Source: DASYUM01 sp036001225 (GTDB lineage: Bacteria; Methylomirabilota; Methylomirabilia; Rokubacteriales; DASRDR01). From it: 45,352 nt of DNA. The first letter of the stretch is position 1, and the number at the start of each line of letters is the position of its first letter. Below the pieces are notes generated by a model. It searched no databases. It saw nothing but the letters and a program-made list of their open reading frames with translations, and was not told the origin of the DNA. The stretch covers positions 1-45,352 of the forward strand of contig DASYUM010000246.1 of assembly GCA_036001225.1 (NCBI GenBank), given 5' to 3'. Made by a program: the position numbers and the translations under genes. Shown in pieces: positions 1 through 7,864 of this stretch.

Positions 1-1
1 G

Positions 2-703
2 CTCGTCTGCCAGGACACCGGGACCCCGGTGTTCAAGGTCCGGGTCGGCCGGGACTTTCCCTTCGCCGCCCTGGGCGGCCACGCCATCGCCGAGGCGCTG
101 GCCGCGGGGGTACGACGCGCCACCGCCGAGCATCCCCTCCGCTCGAGCATCTGCCATCCCCTCACCCGGGAGAACCCTGGCACCAACACCGGCTGGCGCA
201 TCCCGGTCGTGGACTGGACCTTCCGGCCCGATGGGGATGCCCTCGAGCTGGCGATGATGCCGAAGGGCTCGGGCTCCGAGAACATGTCCTTCCTCCGCAT
301 GTTGCTGCCGGCCGAGGGGGTGGCCGGCATCAAGCGGTTCGTCGTCGAGTGCGTGGTGGAAGGGGCCGGGAAGCCGTGTCCGCCGACGATCATCGGCGTC
401 GGGATCGGCGGGACGTCGGACCTGTGCATGAAGCTCGCCAAGGAGGCGATCTGGCGGCCGGTGGGCGACCCCAACCCCGATCCCGATCTGGCCAAGCTGG
501 AGAGCGACCTGCTCGAGGCCGTCAACATGACCGGGCTCGGCCCGATGGGCCTGGGCGGCGACACCACGGCACTGGCGGTGATGGTGGAGGCCGCTTACAC
601 CCACATCACGCAGAACCCGGTGGCGGTGACACTCCAGTGCTGGCGGGGCGAGCGTGCGTCGGCGCGGATCTGCGCGGACGGCCGCGTCGAGTATGGCTAC
701 TGA
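2..703 (+). CDS. fumarate hydratase / tartrate dehydratase, alpha subunit (5' end outside window)
   Basis: This is the iron-sulfur (N-terminal domain) subunit of a class I hydro-lyase, which interconverts fumarate and malate or dehydrates tartrate. The frame is open from the first codons of the window with the family signature CQDTGTPVFKV, so the true start lies upstream; a GTG at 29 is only an internal codon. Other family motifs are NTGWRIPVVDW and GKPCPPTIIGVGIGGTSD, which carry cluster-ligand cysteines. The beta subunit follows 37 bases downstream, the usual two-gene arrangement. Fumarase and tartrate dehydratase cannot be told apart by eye; fumarase is more likely because no tartrate genes are nearby. 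Confidence 0.93.
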   Translation, partial: LVCQDTGTPVFKVRVGRDFPFAALGGHAIAEALAAGVRRATAEHPLRSSICHPLTRENPGTNTGWRIPVVDWTFRPDGDALELAMMPKGSGSENMSFLRMLLPAEGVAGIKRFVVECVVEGAGKPCPPTIIGVGIGGTSDLCMKLAKEAIWRPVGDPNPDPDLAKLESDLLEAVNMTGLGPMGLGGDTTALAVMVEAAYTHITQNPVAVTLQCWRGERASARICADGRVEYGY

Positions 704-740
704 GCCACGGCGATGACCTTCGCATCTCTGCGTCCTCGGC

Positions 741-1334
741 ATGGCTACTGAGCACCGGCTCGCCGCACCGTTGACAGAACCCCAGGTCCGCGGCCTGCGG
801 GCCGGGGACAGCGTCACTCTCGACGGGATCGTCTACGGACTCCGTGACGCGACACTGATCCGGATGTTCGACCAGGATATCGCGCCGCCGACGGATCTCA
901 CCGGCGCTGTCGTCCTTCACACCGCACCCAACGTGCGGCGCGGGCCCGACGGCACCTACCTTCCGCTCTCGGTCGGCACGACCACCAGCATGCGCATGGA
1001 CCGCTTCACCCGGCCGCTCCTCGCGCGTCACGGGGTCCGCGCGATCATCGGCAAGGGTGGCCTGTCCTCGGCGAGCCTGGCCGCGTTCCGCGACCACGGC
1101 GGGGCCTACCTGGCCATCACCGGGGGGGCGGCGGCCCTGGAGACGGTGCAGATCGAGGCGATCGAGGCCGTCTGGTGGGAGGACTTGATGCCCGAGTGCC
1201 TCTGGCGCTTCCGGGTCCGCGGCCTCGGTCCCCTGATCGTGGGTATGGACACCCACGGCGGCGACCTCTACGCGGCGGCCCTGGCCGAGGCGAAGAGCCG
1301 GCTGGCCGGCATCTACGCCAAGCTCGGACTGTAG
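741..1334 (+). CDS. fumarate hydratase / tartrate dehydratase, beta subunit
   Basis: This 197-residue protein matches the C-terminal catalytic domain of class I fumarases, which joins the Fe-S subunit to form the active hydro-lyase. Visible motifs are LTEPQVRGLRAGDSVTLDG near the N-terminus, the GTTTSMRMD segment (usually GPTTSxRM), IGKGG, and the GGAAAL turn. Full length for the family. It is likely cotranscribed with the alpha subunit just upstream. The segment GLRDATLIRMF differs from the more usual ARDAAHKR form, a modest divergence that could affect substrate choice. Confidence 0.92.
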   Translation: MATEHRLAAPLTEPQVRGLRAGDSVTLDGIVYGLRDATLIRMFDQDIAPPTDLTGAVVLHTAPNVRRGPDGTYLPLSVGTTTSMRMDRFTRPLLARHGVRAIIGKGGLSSASLAAFRDHGGAYLAITGGAAALETVQIEAIEAVWWEDLMPECLWRFRVRGLGPLIVGMDTHGGDLYAAALAEAKSRLAGIYAKLGL

Positions 1335-1435
1335 CCCGCCGGGCGGGCCGGCGTCGCCGCGTCGTCGCCCGGCCTTCGTCGCCTCGGTGGCATGATCTCG
1401 ACGTCGGATTCGTGTCGTTGGAGCTGCAAAGGGGG

Positions 1436-1449
1436 TACCGAACATGGCC
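1436..1449 (-). promoter_or_regulatory. sigma-54-type -24/-12 element, leftward, with no gene downstream
   Basis: On the minus strand this reads CGGTAC-CCCCT-TTGCA, with GG and GC exactly 10 bases apart. It faces the 3' end of the fumarase beta gene, where I see no convincing leftward gene. It sits back to back with the rightward element at 1470. It may drive an antisense or small RNA, may have lost its gene, or may be chance. Confidence 0.35.
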
Positions 1450-1469
1450 GCCATGCCTCGCTGCCAGTC

Positions 1470-1483
1470 GGCATCCTGATTGC
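1470..1483 (+). promoter_or_regulatory. sigma-54-type promoter of the HPF-baeRF pair
   Basis: Reads CGGCAT-CCTGA-TTGCC with GG-N10-GC spacing. The -12 GC lies 28 bases before the HPF ATG, so a start point about 12 bases downstream leaves a short leader holding the GAGGAGGTGA ribosome binding site. Geometry is almost identical to the uspA promoter at 28404. Confidence 0.65.
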
Positions 1484-1510
1484 CTCTCTTCGGGCCGAGG
1501 AGGTGACGCC

Positions 1511-1915
1511 ATGGTCCTCGAGATCCGAGGGTTCCCCCGCGACCAGGCGCTCCGCGCGCACGTGGCCGCCCAACTCGCCGCGATAACCCGGCCGCTCCGG
1601 GTAAAGCCGGTGGCCGCCGAGGTCGGCTTCGTGGACGAGAACGGCCCCAAGGGCGGTATAGCGATCCGGTGCTCGGTGACCGTCCGGCTGCCGCGTCGCC
1701 CGGCGCTACACGTGGAGCACCTGGCCGAGACGCCGCGCCTGGCGTTCGACCAGACGATGGCGCGGCTCGAACGGCGGCTCCTCGAGGACCGCGGTCGGGA
1801 GCGGGAGCGCCGCCGCCGCCCGAAGAAGTACTACACCGCCAAGCGACTGCTCGAACCGTCGGCCGAGGGCGCGTCGGCCAAACCCGGCCCGCCGCGGCGT
1901 CGGCGGGCGAGCTGA
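1511..1915 (+). CDS. ribosome hibernation-promoting factor (HPF/RaiA)-like protein
   Basis: This 134-residue protein resembles the HPF/RaiA (sigma-54 modulation) domain. The N-terminus MVLEIRGFPRDQALRAHV matches the first strand and helix of the fold, a central strand pair follows, then a helix (AFDQTMARLERRLLEDR) and a very basic tail. Family members bind the small ribosomal subunit and silence ribosomes in stress; a ribosomal target here is inferred from the family. The ATG is chosen because a strong GAGGAGGTGA site precedes it and a sigma-54-type promoter lies 28 bases upstream. It ends 11 bases before the baeRF gene, so the two are surely cotranscribed. There is no long dimerisation domain, so it is a short-form HPF. 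Confidence 0.8.
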   Translation: MVLEIRGFPRDQALRAHVAAQLAAITRPLRVKPVAAEVGFVDENGPKGGIAIRCSVTVRLPRRPALHVEHLAETPRLAFDQTMARLERRLLEDRGRERERRRRPKKYYTAKRLLEPSAEGASAKPGPPRRRRAS

Positions 1916-1926
1916 GGCCTCGGCCG

Positions 1927-3051
1927 ATGGACCTGCGGATGCGACTGAAAGAGCTGGCCAAGCTCGGGGGCGCGGGCGTCCCCGTGGTGAGCGTGTATCT
2001 GAACACGCGCTGGGCCGACGAGCAGCAGCGCGACCGGGTCCGCCTGTTCTTGAAGAACGCGCTCCGCGACGCGCGACGCGGCGAACACGGCGACCGGCTG
2101 GAGGCCGAGCTGGCCTGGATCGAGGCCGAGGCGGAGGCACTGGTCGCCCAGGAACGCTTTCCCGACGCCGACGGAGTCGCGCTCTTCGCCTCCCCGGACG
2201 GCCTCCGGGAGCTGATACCGGTGCGGGCGCCGTTCGAGGACGCCTTCGTCGTCGCCGACACGCCCTACCTCCGCCCGCTGGCGTCGTTTCTGGAGGAGGC
2301 GCCGGACGCCCTCGTGGTGTTCGTCGATCGGGAGCGCGCGCGGCTGATCCCGCTCCATCCCGACGGCGCGGCCGACGAGGTGACGCTGGAGGGGGCGGTT
2401 CCCGGGCAGCACCGGCGGGGCGGGTGGGCGCTCCTGGCCCAGTCGCGTTACCAGCGGCACATCGAGGCCCAACGCGACCGCCATTTCGAGGCGGTGGCGG
2501 AAACCCTCGCCCACCTCGCCGAAGGCCACGGCGCCGAGCGCCTCGTCCTGGCCGGCGAGCCGGGCACACTCGCCGCCTTCCGCGATCACCTGCCGGAGCC
2601 GCTGGCGCGGCGAATCGCCGGCAGCGTCACCGGCACCCGCTACGAGCCCGCCAGCGTCCTGGTCGGTCGGGCGGCCGAGCTGCTGGTTCGGCACGAGCGG
2701 GACGCGGAGATGGCCGCGCTGGAGGCGGTGCTCACCGAGGCCGCCAAGGGCGGGCGGGCCGCTGCCGGCCTCGAGCCCACGCTCGACGCGACGCTCCGCG
2801 GCGCCGTCCATCGGCTCTACCTCCTCGCCGGCCTCCGCCGGCCCGGGCGCACGTGCCTGGCGTGCGGCACGCTCGAGATCGGGGCGAGCGGGCCGTGCCG
2901 GGCCTGCGGCGGGGACACCAAGCCTACCGAGCTCATCGACGCGATCGTAGACCGGGTGATCGCCACCGGGGGGACCATCGAGACCCTCGACGCCCATCCC
3001 GGGCTCGAGCGCGCGGAGGGCATCGCGGCCCGTCTCCGCTATCCGGTCTGA
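1927..3051 (+). CDS. bacterial eRF1-like protein (baeRF family, Vms1-related)
   Basis: This 374-residue protein resembles the bacterial/archaeal eRF1-like family, proposed to act in ribosome rescue or peptidyl-tRNA cleavage. VSVYLNTRW near residue 22 is the characteristic first-domain strand. A GGW at residues 165-167, followed by a Gln at 172 (GGWALLAQSRYQRHIE), sits where release factors carry the GGQ loop. The third domain includes RLVLAGEPGT (206-214). A zinc ribbon closes the protein, with cysteines 310, 313, 324 and 327. The start at the ATG 11 bases after the HPF stop is preferred over an upstream in-frame one because the family motif begins soon after it. Its position behind an HPF gene fits a role on stalled or dormant ribosomes. 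Biochemical activity is inferred. Confidence 0.78.
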   Translation: MDLRMRLKELAKLGGAGVPVVSVYLNTRWADEQQRDRVRLFLKNALRDARRGEHGDRLEAELAWIEAEAEALVAQERFPDADGVALFASPDGLRELIPVRAPFEDAFVVADTPYLRPLASFLEEAPDALVVFVDRERARLIPLHPDGAADEVTLEGAVPGQHRRGGWALLAQSRYQRHIEAQRDRHFEAVAETLAHLAEGHGAERLVLAGEPGTLAAFRDHLPEPLARRIAGSVTGTRYEPASVLVGRAAELLVRHERDAEMAALEAVLTEAAKGGRAAAGLEPTLDATLRGAVHRLYLLAGLRRPGRTCLACGTLEIGASGPCRACGGDTKPTELIDAIVDRVIATGGTIETLDAHPGLERAEGIAARLRYPV

Positions 3052-3106
3052 CCGGCGTCCGCCTTCCTGCTCCTCCGGCGTCGCCTTCGAGGGCCGCGCT
3101 CTGTCC

Positions 3107-3120
3107 GGTACTCGATTTGC
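3107..3120 (+). promoter_or_regulatory. sigma-54-type promoter of the phosphoribosyltransferase operon
   Basis: Reads CGGTAC-TCGAT-TTGCA with GG-N10-GC spacing, followed by CCCC as in the elements at 11819 and 28404. The gene start is 127 bases past the -12 GC, longer than for most of the set, so a long leader or another promoter is possible. Confidence 0.6.
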
Positions 3121-3246
3121 ACCCCTTCCTTGGGTTCGGGTCCCGCCTCGATGGCGGGCCGTTACGAAGCAGACACGAAGGCGGTAGACATCGTGGATCG
3201 ACCTGACGAGATCAAGACCCCGGCTGCCTGACACCGGAGACCCCGC

Positions 3247-3891
3247 GTGGAACCCCCGCGTTTCCGGGATCGTGTGCATGCCGGCCAGGTCTTGGCCAGC
3301 AAGCTCACCAAGTACGGCGGGCGCCCCGACGTCCGGGTGCTCGCCCTGCCGCGCGGCGGCGTCCCCGTGGCCTACGAGGTGGCGCGGGCGCTCGGGGCAC
3401 CCCTCGACGTCTTCCTCGTCCGCAAGCTGGGGGTGCCCGGCCACCGGGAATTGGCCATGGGGGCCATCGCCAGCGGGCACGTCCGCGTGCTCAACCGTGA
3501 CATCGTGGGTCAGCTCGGGATCCCGCCCGAGGTGATCGATCGGGTCGCCGCTCTGGAGGAACAGGAGCTGGCCCGACGCGAGCGCGCCTACCGCGGCGAC
3601 CGCCCGCCTCTCGACCTGCGGAATCAGACCGTGATCCTGGTGGATGACGGGCTGGCCACCGGCGCCACCATGCGGGCGGCCGTCGCCGCGCTTCGCCAGC
3701 AGGGGCCGGCCCGCATCGTGGTGGCGGTGCCGGCGGCGGCAGCCGAGACCTGCGCGGCGATCGCCGAAGAGGTGGACGAGATCGTGTGCGCCGAAACGCC
3801 CCGACCTTTCTACGCGGTGGGCCTCTGGTACGAGGACTTCCGCGAGACCACCGACGAAGAGGTGCGGCGCCTGCTCGGGAGCGCGGCATGA
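3247..3891 (+). CDS. phosphoribosyltransferase family protein
   Basis: A 214-residue type I phosphoribosyltransferase fold. The PRPP-binding signature is VILVDDGLATGAT (residues 129-141), and LPRGGVPVAYEVA (34-46) is the PPi-loop region. Family members transfer or release ribose-5-phosphate from PRPP; the base substrate cannot be read from sequence. The GTG start is chosen because the N-terminus EPPRFRDRVHAGQVLA matches the family start. The gene overlaps the next by four bases (ATGA), so the three genes to 5875 form a coupled operon. Phosphoribosyltransferases of this type often sit beside erythromycin-esterase and dienelactone-hydrolase-like genes in stress clusters, as here. Confidence 0.85.
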   Translation: MEPPRFRDRVHAGQVLASKLTKYGGRPDVRVLALPRGGVPVAYEVARALGAPLDVFLVRKLGVPGHRELAMGAIASGHVRVLNRDIVGQLGIPPEVIDRVAALEEQELARRERAYRGDRPPLDLRNQTVILVDDGLATGATMRAAVAALRQQGPARIVVAVPAAAAETCAAIAEEVDEIVCAETPRPFYAVGLWYEDFRETTDEEVRRLLGSAA

Positions 3892-5204
3892 CGGCGGAGG
3901 AGATCCGGCGCCTGGCCCGCCCGATGGGCAGGAGCGTGGCGGACCTGGATCCGCTGCTCGCGGCCATCGGCGATGCCCGAGTGGTCCTGCTGGGCGAGGC
4001 CTCGCACGGCAGCGACGAATTCTACCGCGAGCGGGCGCGGATCACGCGGCGCTTGATCACGGAGCGCGGCTTCCGCGCGGTGGCGGTCGAGGCCGACTGG
4101 CCGGCCGCCTACCGCGTGAACCGGTACGTCAGGGGCGGTGGCCCCCCGGACGCGTCCCCGGTGGAAGCCCTGGCCGGCTTCGAGCGCTTCCCGGCCTGGA
4201 TGTGGCGCAACACGGCGGTGCTCGACTTCGTCGGCTGGCTCCGATCGCACAACGACCGGATCGCCGACCCGGCGACGCGCGTCGGCTTCTACGGCCTCGA
4301 CCTCTACAGCCTGCACGCCTCGATCGAGGCCGTGTTGAGCTACCTCGGCACGGTGGACCCGGTGGCCGCCGTCCGGGCTCGCCAGCGCTACGCCTGCTTC
4401 GACCACTTCGGCGGTGATGCGGACGCCTACGGCTATGCCGCCACGTTCGGCCTCGACGGCTCCTGTGAAGAGGCGGTCGTGGCCCAGCTCCTGGAGCTGC
4501 GGGCGCGGAAAGCCGAGTACGCGCGCCGCGACGGCCGGGTGGCCGCCGACGATCTCTTTTACGCCGAGCAGAACGCGCGGCTCGTCCAGAACGCCGAGGC
4601 GTACTACCGGGCCATGTTCCGGGGCGGGGTGGCATCGTGGAACTTGCGCGACCGCCACATGGCGGAGACCCTGGACGCGCTCCTGGGCCACCTCGGAGAC
4701 GGCGCTCGGGTCGTCGTGTGGGCGCACAACTCGCACGTCGGCGACGCCCGGGCCACCGAGCTGGGCGACCAGGGAGAGCTGAACCTCGGCCAGCTCGCGC
4801 GGGCGCGGCACGGCTCCGGCGCCGTCCTCGTCGGCTTCACCACCTACGCCGGGACGGTGACGGCCGCCTCCGACTGGGGCGGCCCGGCTGAGCGCAAGCA
4901 CGTGCGCCCGGCCCTCCCGGGGAGCTGGGAAGCCGTCTTCCACGCGACGACCCTGCCGGCCTTCCTCCTCGTCCTCCGCGACCGCCCGGGGGCGATGACG
5001 GGCGATCCGGCGCGCCTCGAGCGCGCGATCGGCGTGATCTATCGCCCGGAGACCGAGCGCCGGAGTCATTACTTCCACGCCCGTCTGGCCGAGCAGTTCG
5101 ATGCGGTCATCCACATCGACTGGACGCAGGCCGTCGAACCGCTGGAGCGGTCGGCGGGCTGGGAGGCCGGGGAGGTGCCGGAAACCTTCCCGTCCGCGCT
5201 GTGA
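3888..5204 (+). CDS. erythromycin esterase family protein
   Basis: A 438-residue protein of the erythromycin esterase (EreA/EreB-like) superfamily. The signature GEASHGSDEFYRER near residue 37 carries the proposed catalytic His and Glu, AVEADWPA follows, and VVWAHNSHVGDA holds a second conserved His region. Despite the family name most members of this kind are not proven macrolide esterases. Placement between a phosphoribosyltransferase and an alpha/beta hydrolase suggests a stress or nucleotide-derivative role rather than drug resistance. The ATG overlaps the previous stop and the next gene's GTG overlaps this stop, so translation is coupled throughout. Confidence 0.88.
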   Translation: MTAEEIRRLARPMGRSVADLDPLLAAIGDARVVLLGEASHGSDEFYRERARITRRLITERGFRAVAVEADWPAAYRVNRYVRGGGPPDASPVEALAGFERFPAWMWRNTAVLDFVGWLRSHNDRIADPATRVGFYGLDLYSLHASIEAVLSYLGTVDPVAAVRARQRYACFDHFGGDADAYGYAATFGLDGSCEEAVVAQLLELRARKAEYARRDGRVAADDLFYAEQNARLVQNAEAYYRAMFRGGVASWNLRDRHMAETLDALLGHLGDGARVVVWAHNSHVGDARATELGDQGELNLGQLARARHGSGAVLVGFTTYAGTVTAASDWGGPAERKHVRPALPGSWEAVFHATTLPAFLLVLRDRPGAMTGDPARLERAIGVIYRPETERRSHYFHARLAEQFDAVIHIDWTQAVEPLERSAGWEAGEVPETFPSAL

Positions 5205-5875
5205 CGGACGAGAGCGTTCGCATCGCAGCCGGCGGGATCGCGCTCGAGGCGACCCTCGGGCGCCCAGCGGAGCCGCGCGGCGTGGTCCTCTTCGCCCACG
5301 GCAGCGGGAGCAGCCGCCACAGCCCACGGAATCGCTACGTCGCCGAGGCGCTCGTCGAGGCCGGCTTCGCCACGCTGCTGCTCGACCTGTTGACGGCGGA
5401 CGAGGAGCGGATGGACGCTGTGACCGGCCGGCTCCGCTTCGACATCGGCTTGCTGGCGGTGCGGCTCGCGGCCGCGACGGACTGGGTCGCTGGCGAGCCG
5501 TCGCTGGCCGGCTTGCGCGTCGGCTATTTCGGCGCCAGCACCGGGGCCGCGGCCGCCCTGGTGGCGGCGGCCGAGCGGCCCGACCGGGTCGCCGCCATCG
5601 TCTCGCGCGGCGGCCGTCCGGACCTGGCGGGAGTGGCACTGACCCGGGTCCGGGCGCCGACGCTCCTGATCGTGGGCGGCCGGGACTACCCGGTCCTGGG
5701 ACTCAACCGGCAGGCGCTGGCGCTGCTGGCCGGGCCGGCCCGGCTCGAGATCGTGCCGGGTGCGACCCACCTCTTCGAGGAACCGGGCGCGCTGGCTGCA
5801 GTGGCCCGCCTGGCCCGAGCGTGGTTCGAGGAACATCTCCCGGCGGCGCGTCCGGAGGCCCGGCGCGCCGGCTGA
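5201..5875 (+). CDS. dienelactone hydrolase-like alpha/beta hydrolase
   Basis: A 224-residue alpha/beta hydrolase. The oxyanion region is LFAHGSGSS (30-38). The nucleophile elbow is GYFGASTGAAA, Ser113. The acid is Asp162 in VGGRDYPV and the catalytic His is His190 in GATHLFEEPG. All three triad members are present, so it should be active. The substrate is unknown. The GTG start overlaps the upstream esterase stop by four bases (GTGA). It completes the coupled operon that begins at the sigma-54-type promoter near 3107. Confidence 0.88.
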   Translation: MTDESVRIAAGGIALEATLGRPAEPRGVVLFAHGSGSSRHSPRNRYVAEALVEAGFATLLLDLLTADEERMDAVTGRLRFDIGLLAVRLAAATDWVAGEPSLAGLRVGYFGASTGAAAALVAAAERPDRVAAIVSRGGRPDLAGVALTRVRAPTLLIVGGRDYPVLGLNRQALALLAGPARLEIVPGATHLFEEPGALAAVARLARAWFEEHLPAARPEARRAG

Positions 5876-5899
5876 ATCGGGAGGGCAGGGGGTACGTCG

Positions 5900-7468
5900 A
5901 TGGGCAGGCAGACCTCGGACAAGCGTGGGCTCCGATCCTCGGCGCGGAAGGGCGCGTCCTCGCGCCACCGGCTGGCCTCGATGCCGGCGACGCGAGCAGT
6001 CGGCGGGGCGTTCGGGCAGGGCGATCGTCGCACCCCGCGCCGGGCCCGCCCGTCGGGGGCCCGGCGGCCGGCGCTGATCGCGAGCGTCAACCCCGCGACC
6101 GGGGAGACGCTCCGGACCTTCCCGCCGCTCGGCCCGGCGGAGCTGGAGGCCAAGCTCGCCCGCGCCGCGGCGGCCTTCCACGACTACCGCCGGACGCCGC
6201 TCGTCGAGCGGACTCGGCTGCTGGCCCGGGTCGCCACCGTCCTGGAAGAGGAACACCAGGCCCTCGCGCGCCTGATGACGACCGAGATGGGCAAGCCGTT
6301 CCAGGCCGCCGTCGAGGAGGCGCTCAAGTGCGCGCGCGGCTGCCGGTACTACGTCGAGCACGGCCCGGCGCTCCTGGCCGACGAGCCGGTCGCGACCGAG
6401 GGGGCCGAGACCTTCGTCCGCTACCAGCCGCTGGGACCGATCCTCGCCATCATGCCCTGGACCTTCCCCTTCTGGCAGGTCTTCCGCTTCGCCGCGCCCG
6501 CGCTGGTGGCCGGCAACGTCGGCCTCCTCAAGCACGCCGCCAACGTCCCTCAGTGCGCGCTCGCCATCGAGGAGATCATGCGCCGCGCCGGCTTCCCCGC
6601 CGGCGTGTTCCAGACCCTCCTCATCCCGACCGACCGGGTGGCGGGCGTCATCGACGATCCCCGCGTGATGGGGGTGACGCTCACCGGTAGCGAGGGCGCC
6701 GGGAGCGCAGTGGCCGGGCAGGCCGGGGCCCGGATCAAGAAGACCGTGCTCGAGCTGGGCGGCAGCGATCCCTTCGTGGTGATGCCGAGCGCCGACCTCG
6801 ACGCCGCGGTGGCGACCGCCGTGCGGGCGCGCGCGATCAACAACGGGCAGTCGTGCATCGCGGCCAAGCGCTTCATCGTGGCCGCGGCGATCGCCGACGA
6901 GTTCGAGGGCCGGTTCGTCCGGGGCATGGAGGCCCTCCGGGTCGGGGATCCCATGGCGCCGACCACGGACGTCGGCCCCCTCGCCACCGGCGAGATCCTC
7001 GACAGGCTCGACGATCAGGTGCGGAGGTCAGTGGCGGCCGGCGCCCGGGTCCTCACCGGCGGCCGACGGCTCGAGGGTCCCGGCTACTACTACGCGCCGA
7101 CGGTCCTCACCGACATCCCGCCGGAGTCGCCGGCCTATCGCGAGGAGCTGTTCGGGCCGGTGGCCGCCCTGTTCCGCGTCCCCGGCGCCGACGAGGCCAT
7201 TCGCCTCGCCAACGACACGACGTTCGGTCTGGGAGCGAGCGTCTGGACGACCGATGCCGGCGAGCGCGCGCGGTTCATCGACGAGCTGGAGGTCGGCCTC
7301 GTCTTCGTCAACGCGATGGTCGCGTCCGATCCCCGGCTGCCGTTCGGCGGCGTGAAGCGCTCGGGCTACGGCCGGGAGCTGGCTGTTTACGGCCTGCGCG
7401 AGTTCGTCAACATCAAGACCGTCTGGATCAAGGAGGGCGCGGCGCAACCGGACACCGCGACCGAATAG
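5900..7468 (+). CDS. NAD(P)-dependent aldehyde dehydrogenase (succinate-semialdehyde dehydrogenase-like), altered PWNFP motif
   Basis: A 522-residue aldehyde dehydrogenase closest by eye to short succinate-semialdehyde dehydrogenases. The ALDH core begins near residue 61 (SVNPATGE). The general base Glu285 is in LELGGSDP, the nucleophile Cys319 in NNGQSCIA, and the NAD-binding GSEGAG at 263-268. About 58 Arg-rich residues precede the core; the second in-frame Met is at residue 28, so the true start may be later (5981) and part of this leader may not be translated. The usual PWNFP oxyanion motif reads PWTFP here: Thr188 replaces the Asn, one base away (ACC for AAC). That would be expected to impair classical dehydrogenase chemistry unless it is a sequencing error. 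Confidence 0.9.
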   Translation: MGRQTSDKRGLRSSARKGASSRHRLASMPATRAVGGAFGQGDRRTPRRARPSGARRPALIASVNPATGETLRTFPPLGPAELEAKLARAAAAFHDYRRTPLVERTRLLARVATVLEEEHQALARLMTTEMGKPFQAAVEEALKCARGCRYYVEHGPALLADEPVATEGAETFVRYQPLGPILAIMPWTFPFWQVFRFAAPALVAGNVGLLKHAANVPQCALAIEEIMRRAGFPAGVFQTLLIPTDRVAGVIDDPRVMGVTLTGSEGAGSAVAGQAGARIKKTVLELGGSDPFVVMPSADLDAAVATAVRARAINNGQSCIAAKRFIVAAAIADEFEGRFVRGMEALRVGDPMAPTTDVGPLATGEILDRLDDQVRRSVAAGARVLTGGRRLEGPGYYYAPTVLTDIPPESPAYREELFGPVAALFRVPGADEAIRLANDTTFGLGASVWTTDAGERARFIDELEVGLVFVNAMVASDPRLPFGGVKRSGYGRELAVYGLREFVNIKTVWIKEGAAQPDTATE

Positions 7469-7485
7469 GATCGGAGGAGACGATC

Positions 7486-7806
7486 ATGGCCGACGTTCCC
7501 CGGATTTCCGTCCAGGAGGCCCGGCGCAAGGCGGTCGCGGGCGAGGCGCTGCTGGTCTGCGCTTACGCCGACGAGGGGAAGTGCGCGAAGCTGAAGCTGG
7601 AGGGCGCGATCTCGCTGGCCGCGCTCCAGGCGCGGCAGGAAACGCTCGCCAAGGACCGCGAGCTGATCTTCTACTGCGCCTGACCCCAGGAGGCCAGCGC
7701 TGCCGGTCAGGCAGCGGCATACCGGACCCGAGGCTTCATCAACGCCAGGGCGTTGAGCGGCGGCGTCGAGGCCTGGCAGCAGTCCGGCTTCCCGATGGCC
7801 GCCTGA
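7486..7806 (+). CDS. rhodanese-like domain protein, probable selenoprotein (in-frame TGA at 7681 read as Sec66)
   Basis: Read to the first TGA this is a 65-residue truncated rhodanese ending IFYCA. The same frame continues past that TGA for 40 codons with the expected rhodanese second half: PQEASAAGQAAAYR, then GFINARALSGGVEAW and QQSGFPMAA, then a TGA stop. A full-length single-domain rhodanese of 106 residues results. The TGA falls at the active-site loop, two residues after the catalytic Cys64 (C-A-U-P), where many homologues as I recall them read FYCACPxEA. A hairpin of bacterial SECIS type follows. Rhodaneses carry sulfane sulfur on the active Cys; a selenocysteine beside it would suggest redox or selenium chemistry. 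The alternative is a nonsense mutation, but then the conserved downstream frame would be recent. Start ATG has a GGAGGAG site. Confidence 0.75.
7681..7716 (+). promoter_or_regulatory. candidate bacterial SECIS element behind the in-frame TGA
   Basis: Immediately after the TGA a perfect 7-bp stem forms (CGCTGCC at 7698-7704 with GGCAGCG at 7710-7716) around the loop GGTCA. The loop starts 21 bases after the TGA, within the range of bacterial SECIS elements, and begins with GGU as in the E. coli fdhF apical loop, where these bases contact SelB. I do not see a clear bulged U in the stem. A terminator-like hairpin at 16078 has the same loop, so the loop alone is not decisive. Confidence 0.6.
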
Positions 7807-7864
7807 GGTCGGGCCTCGGCCCGTCTCACCGACAGGCGCTGGCGGGTGATGCTATCGTGAGGAT

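Noticed and set aside
3888..5204. Erythromycin esterase as evidence of antibiotic resistance
   Set aside because: It sits in a stress-type operon with a phosphoribosyltransferase and a hydrolase, and most relatives are not proven macrolide esterases.
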